From NCBI RefSeq assembly GCF_035953295.1, contig NZ_CP108370.1, positions 682,001 through 746,000 on the forward strand: a DNA stretch of 64,000 bases, given 5' to 3'. This document shows positions 61,677 to 64,000 of the stretch, piece by piece; the first letter of the stretch is position 1; each line of letters starts with the position of its first letter. The position numbers and the translations under genes are program-made. The DNA is from Streptomyces sp. NBC_01335. Its GTDB lineage: Bacteria > Actinomycetota > Actinomycetes > Streptomycetales > Streptomycetaceae. The notes under the pieces are model-generated. The model saw only the letters and a program-made list of their open reading frames with translations, ran no database searches and was not told the DNA's origin.

Positions 61677-62854
61677 CACAGGACCGGGAGCTCGTGGATG
61701 CCGTAGATGCGCATCTCGTGCCGGAAGGGGATCTCGTCCGCCGGCACCGCGGGACGCAGCCCGGGGAAGCGCCGCAGCAGGGTGCTCAGCACGACGCGCA
61801 TCTCCATCCGGGCCAGCAGCATCCCGATGCACAGGTGTGCGCCGTGGCCGAAGGCGAGGTGGCGGCGGGCGTCGCGGTGGATGTCGAAGCGGTCCGGGTC
61901 GGGGAATTCGCGGGGGTCCCGGTTGGCCACCGAGTGCAGTACCAGGACGCCCTGCCCGGCGCGGATGAGCCGGCCGGCGACCTCGACGTCCTCGGTCGCG
62001 ACCCGGGCGACGCCGCCGGTGATCGACAGGTAGCGCAGCAGCTCGTCCACCGCGCCGCCGACGAGCGCCGGGTCGCGGCGCAGTTCGTCGAGCTGGTCGG
62101 GATGCTGGAGCAGGGTCAGGATGCCCAGGCCGATCATGTTCACGGTGGTGACGTGCCCGGCGACCAGCAGCAGCCGGGCGATGTCGACGGCGTCCTCGTA
62201 GCGGCACTGCCCGGACTGGACCTGGCCGACCACGAACCTGCTGAGCAGGTCGTCGGTGGGGGCGTCCATCTTGGCGCGGACGACCTTCTCCAGGTAGTCG
62301 CCCAGGTCGTCGATGGCCTGGTCGATCTGGCGGGAGGTGGACTCCTTGCTGAGCGCGGCCGCGGTGCGCTGCTGGAGGTACTCGTGCTCGTCGTACGGCA
62401 CGCCCAGCAGGCGGCAGATGACCAGCGACGGCAGCGGCATGGCGAGCGCCTTGACCAGGTCCACCGGCTGCTCGCGGGCGGCGATGTCGTCCAGCAGCTC
62501 GTCGGTGAGCTGCTGGACGTCGTCCTGCAGCGCGGTGATGCGGCGGCCGAGGAATTCCGAGGTGAGCATCTGCCGGAAGTGGGTGTGCTCCGGCGGGTCG
62601 TCGCGGATCATCCGGCTGAACGCGCGGACCAGCGGGTAGCCGGGGTCGCGCGAGTCGGAGCTGAAGCGGGCCGTGTCGGCGAGGATCGCCCGCGCCTCCT
62701 CGTAACGGGTGACCAGCCACACGTCCTGCCGCTTGCCGACCGTCATCCGGGCGAGCGTCAGTGGCTCCTGGTCCTGCAGGGCGGTGTAGCCGGGCGGTGG
62801 GTCGAAGGGGTTGCTCCTCGGCATGGGGAAGGTCACGGTCGGTCGTGTGTCCAC
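61673..62854 (-). CDS. Cytochrome P450, first copy
   Basis: A 393-residue bacterial class I P450. The I-helix is LLLVAGHVTTVNMI, the ExxR is in VDELLRYLS, and the haem motif FGHGAHLCIG places the ligand Cys at about 342. The length is normal. GTG at 62854 is chosen for the GGAGAG upstream; the longer open frame is not protein-like. It overlaps the condensation gene by GTGA. It likely hydroxylates, couples or demethylates the pathway intermediate, with ferredoxin supplied from elsewhere. Confidence 0.92.
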   Translation of the reverse strand: MDTRPTVTFPMPRSNPFDPPPGYTALQDQEPLTLARMTVGKRQDVWLVTRYEEARAILADTARFSSDSRDPGYPLVRAFSRMIRDDPPEHTHFRQMLTSEFLGRRITALQDDVQQLTDELLDDIAAREQPVDLVKALAMPLPSLVICRLLGVPYDEHEYLQQRTAAALSKESTSRQIDQAIDDLGDYLEKVVRAKMDAPTDDLLSRFVVGQVQSGQCRYEDAVDIARLLLVAGHVTTVNMIGLGILTLLQHPDQLDELRRDPALVGGAVDELLRYLSITGGVARVATEDVEVAGRLIRAGQGVLVLHSVANRDPREFPDPDRFDIHRDARRHLAFGHGAHLCIGMLLARMEMRVVLSTLLRRFPGLRPAVPADEIPFRHEMRIYGIHELPVLW

Positions 62855-62889
62855 GACGGGCTCTCCGTCCTGTTGTCGGTGCGGTGGCG

Positions 62890-63276
62890 TCACGACGGGT
62901 CGAGAAGGCCGTCGAGGGCGCGCTGGACGTCGATGGCGGCCGAGGTCTGCAGCACCGGCACCAGGGGCAGCAGGCTGTTCATGTCCCCGTCGATCAGGAT
63001 GCGTCCGCTCAGCACGCCGCCGACCGGGTCGAGCTCGCCGCGCAGCATGGCGAGTTCGACCGGCCAGCGGTAATTGATCACGGCCTGCGGAGTGGGGTGG
63101 CGGCCGAGCGCGCTGTCGGCGAGCCGGCCGTCCCGTATGTCGTCGTAGTACTCGACCGTTCCGTCCGGCCCCTCCTCGACCACGTGCTGGACGAGGGCGG
63201 TGGCCCCGGGCGCCGCGGGCAGGGCGGAGCCGAGCCGCAGCCGCTCGGCGATCCATTCCGCCGAGAGCAGTTTCAT
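62890..63276 (-). CDS. SCP2-like small protein between the P450 genes
   Basis: A 128-residue protein. The C-terminal part AMLRGELDPVGGVLSGRILI, then DGDMNSLLPLVPVLQ, is like the end of sterol-carrier-protein-2 domains, which enclose a hydrophobic ligand. The N-terminal half contains a strand pair (VQHVVEEGPDGTVEYYDDI). It may hold a lipophilic intermediate or act as a substrate adaptor for the two P450s. ATG at 63276 lies 10 bases after the upstream P450 stop. It could also be a small pathway enzyme. Confidence 0.6.
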   Translation of the reverse strand: MKLLSAEWIAERLRLGSALPAAPGATALVQHVVEEGPDGTVEYYDDIRDGRLADSALGRHPTPQAVINYRWPVELAMLRGELDPVGGVLSGRILIDGDMNSLLPLVPVLQTSAAIDVQRALDGLLDPS

Positions 63277-63286
63277 GCCCCTGCGC

Positions 63287-64000
63287 CTAGGAGAGGGACG
63301 CGAGGTTGAAGGACGGGGTACCACCGATCCGCTCGCCCGGGGTGAACTCGATGTGCAGGCCCCGGGAGACCCGCGCCTCCCAGTTGTTCGGCTGGTCGAC
63401 GTCGACCGACAGGCTCTTGGAGCTGATGCGGTAGTCGGGGAGGCGCTTGAGCACCTGCTCGACCATGGTGGTCGCCTCCGCCTTGCCGAGGCCGCCGCCG
63501 ATGCAGAAGTGGATGCCCTGGCCCAGCGCGACGTGCCGGTTCGGCAGGCGGTCCAGCACGATCTCCGCCGGCTCGTCGAAGACCTCGGGGTCGCGGTTGG
63601 CGGGGGCGTACCCGATGGCGACGCGGTCGCCCTCCTTGATGTCCTTGCCGTAGAAGCAGACATCCTTGGTCGCGGTGCGGGACAGGAAGGGCACCGGGCT
63701 GTAGTAGCGCAGGAACTCCTCCATCGCGGCGGGGAGCCGGGAGGGGTCGTCGACGATGGCCGCGCGCCGGTCGGGGTGGGCGCCGAGGTAGGACAGGGCG
63801 CCCAGGGCGAGCCGGGCGGTGGTGGCCATGCCGCCGATGACGAAGGTGAAGCAGATCTCCACCAGTTCCATGTCGGTGAACTTCCGGCCCGCGACCTCGG
63901 CGGCGAGCAGGTGCGAGACCAGGTCGTCCTTGGGGTCCGCGCGGCGCGCGACGATGGTCTCGGTGGTCCTGCTGAGCAGCCGCGACCAGGCGTCGTTGAG
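63287..64000 (-). CDS. Cytochrome P450, second copy (5' end outside window)
   Basis: The C-terminal 237 residues of a P450; the gene continues past base 64000. The I-helix is CFTFVIGGMATTARLAL, the ExxR lies in MEEFLRYYSPVP, and the haem segment is LGQGIHFCIGGGLGKAE, with Leu instead of the first Phe. It is not a close duplicate of the downstream P450 and probably has a different substrate step. It is the most upstream gene of the visible operon, so more cluster genes should follow beyond the window. Confidence 0.92.
   Translation of the reverse strand, partial: LNDAWSRLLSRTTETIVARRADPKDDLVSHLLAAEVAGRKFTDMELVEICFTFVIGGMATTARLALGALSYLGAHPDRRAAIVDDPSRLPAAMEEFLRYYSPVPFLSRTATKDVCFYGKDIKEGDRVAIGYAPANRDPEVFDEPAEIVLDRLPNRHVALGQGIHFCIGGGLGKAEATTMVEQVLKRLPDYRISSKSLSVDVDQPNNWEARVSRGLHIEFTPGERIGGTPSFNLASLS

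Overview
The window reads as chromosome from a Streptomyces or close relative. G+C is very high, third codon positions are almost always G or C, GTG and TTG starts are common, and genes are often linked by 4-base stop/start overlaps (ATGA, GTGA, TTGA). Family content agrees: DUF1707, DUF6924, a secreted chorismate mutase, a CebR-type box at a cellulose-binding protein, and a catalase-peroxidase next to a Fur regulator. Many insertion sequences, decayed gene fragments and a dispersed palindromic repeat suggest an accessory, possibly arm-proximal, region. No rRNA, tRNA or CRISPR array was seen.

Left part (1-10.7 kb) is a mobile-element and regulator patchwork. It has a metallo-beta-lactamase-fold hydrolase divergent from a MerR regulator, a DUF1707/HTH pair, an intact IS5-family transposase (4.4-5.3 kb), and a second IS with long perfect inverted repeats that may carry a passenger gene (5.7-7.1 kb). 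An ArsR/OsmC/ACT stress block, a Nudix hydrolase and a truncated copy of the first IS follow. From 10.7 to 18.2 kb lie secreted and exported functions: a phosphoesterase-MFS-beta-propeller operon behind a possible PHO box, a CocE-type serine peptidase/esterase, and a Tat-exported beta-helix protein behind a LacI-type operator.

The centre holds defence. A complete four-gene jetABCD operon (18.5-26.8 kb, minus strand) matches a type II Wadjet SMC-like anti-plasmid system. At 34.7-38.0 kb there is a single large protein joining a superfamily 1 helicase, a coiled coil, a phospholipase-D nuclease and a zinc finger, which resembles single-gene Mokosh-like defence. Between and after them are a membrane metallophosphoesterase, Fur/KatG, a LysR pair, an HNH-like protein, a CBM2 protein under a CebR box, a TetR regulator, a molybdopterin oxidoreductase with its cytochrome b, and a chorismate mutase.

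From 43 to 55 kb the sequence is again broken up: a decayed IS copy, a probably frameshifted coiled-coil gene, a plasmid-like DciA/XRE pair, an HxlR regulator lacking its N-terminus, a nucleosidase, a two-gene unit that looks like extracellular-contractile-injection-system cargo, and a decayed D-threonine-aldolase gene. A PAS-GAF-SpoIIE-ATPase phosphatase and an epimerase follow. The right edge (58.8-64 kb) is one minus-strand operon, clearly part of a specialised-metabolite cluster: two cytochromes P450, an SCP2-like protein, a free-standing condensation domain, a methenyl-THF cyclohydrolase/cyclodeaminase and a FolD paralogue that lacks the cyclohydrolase lysine. The last two look like a split one-carbon module serving the pathway, and this is the most interesting part of the window.
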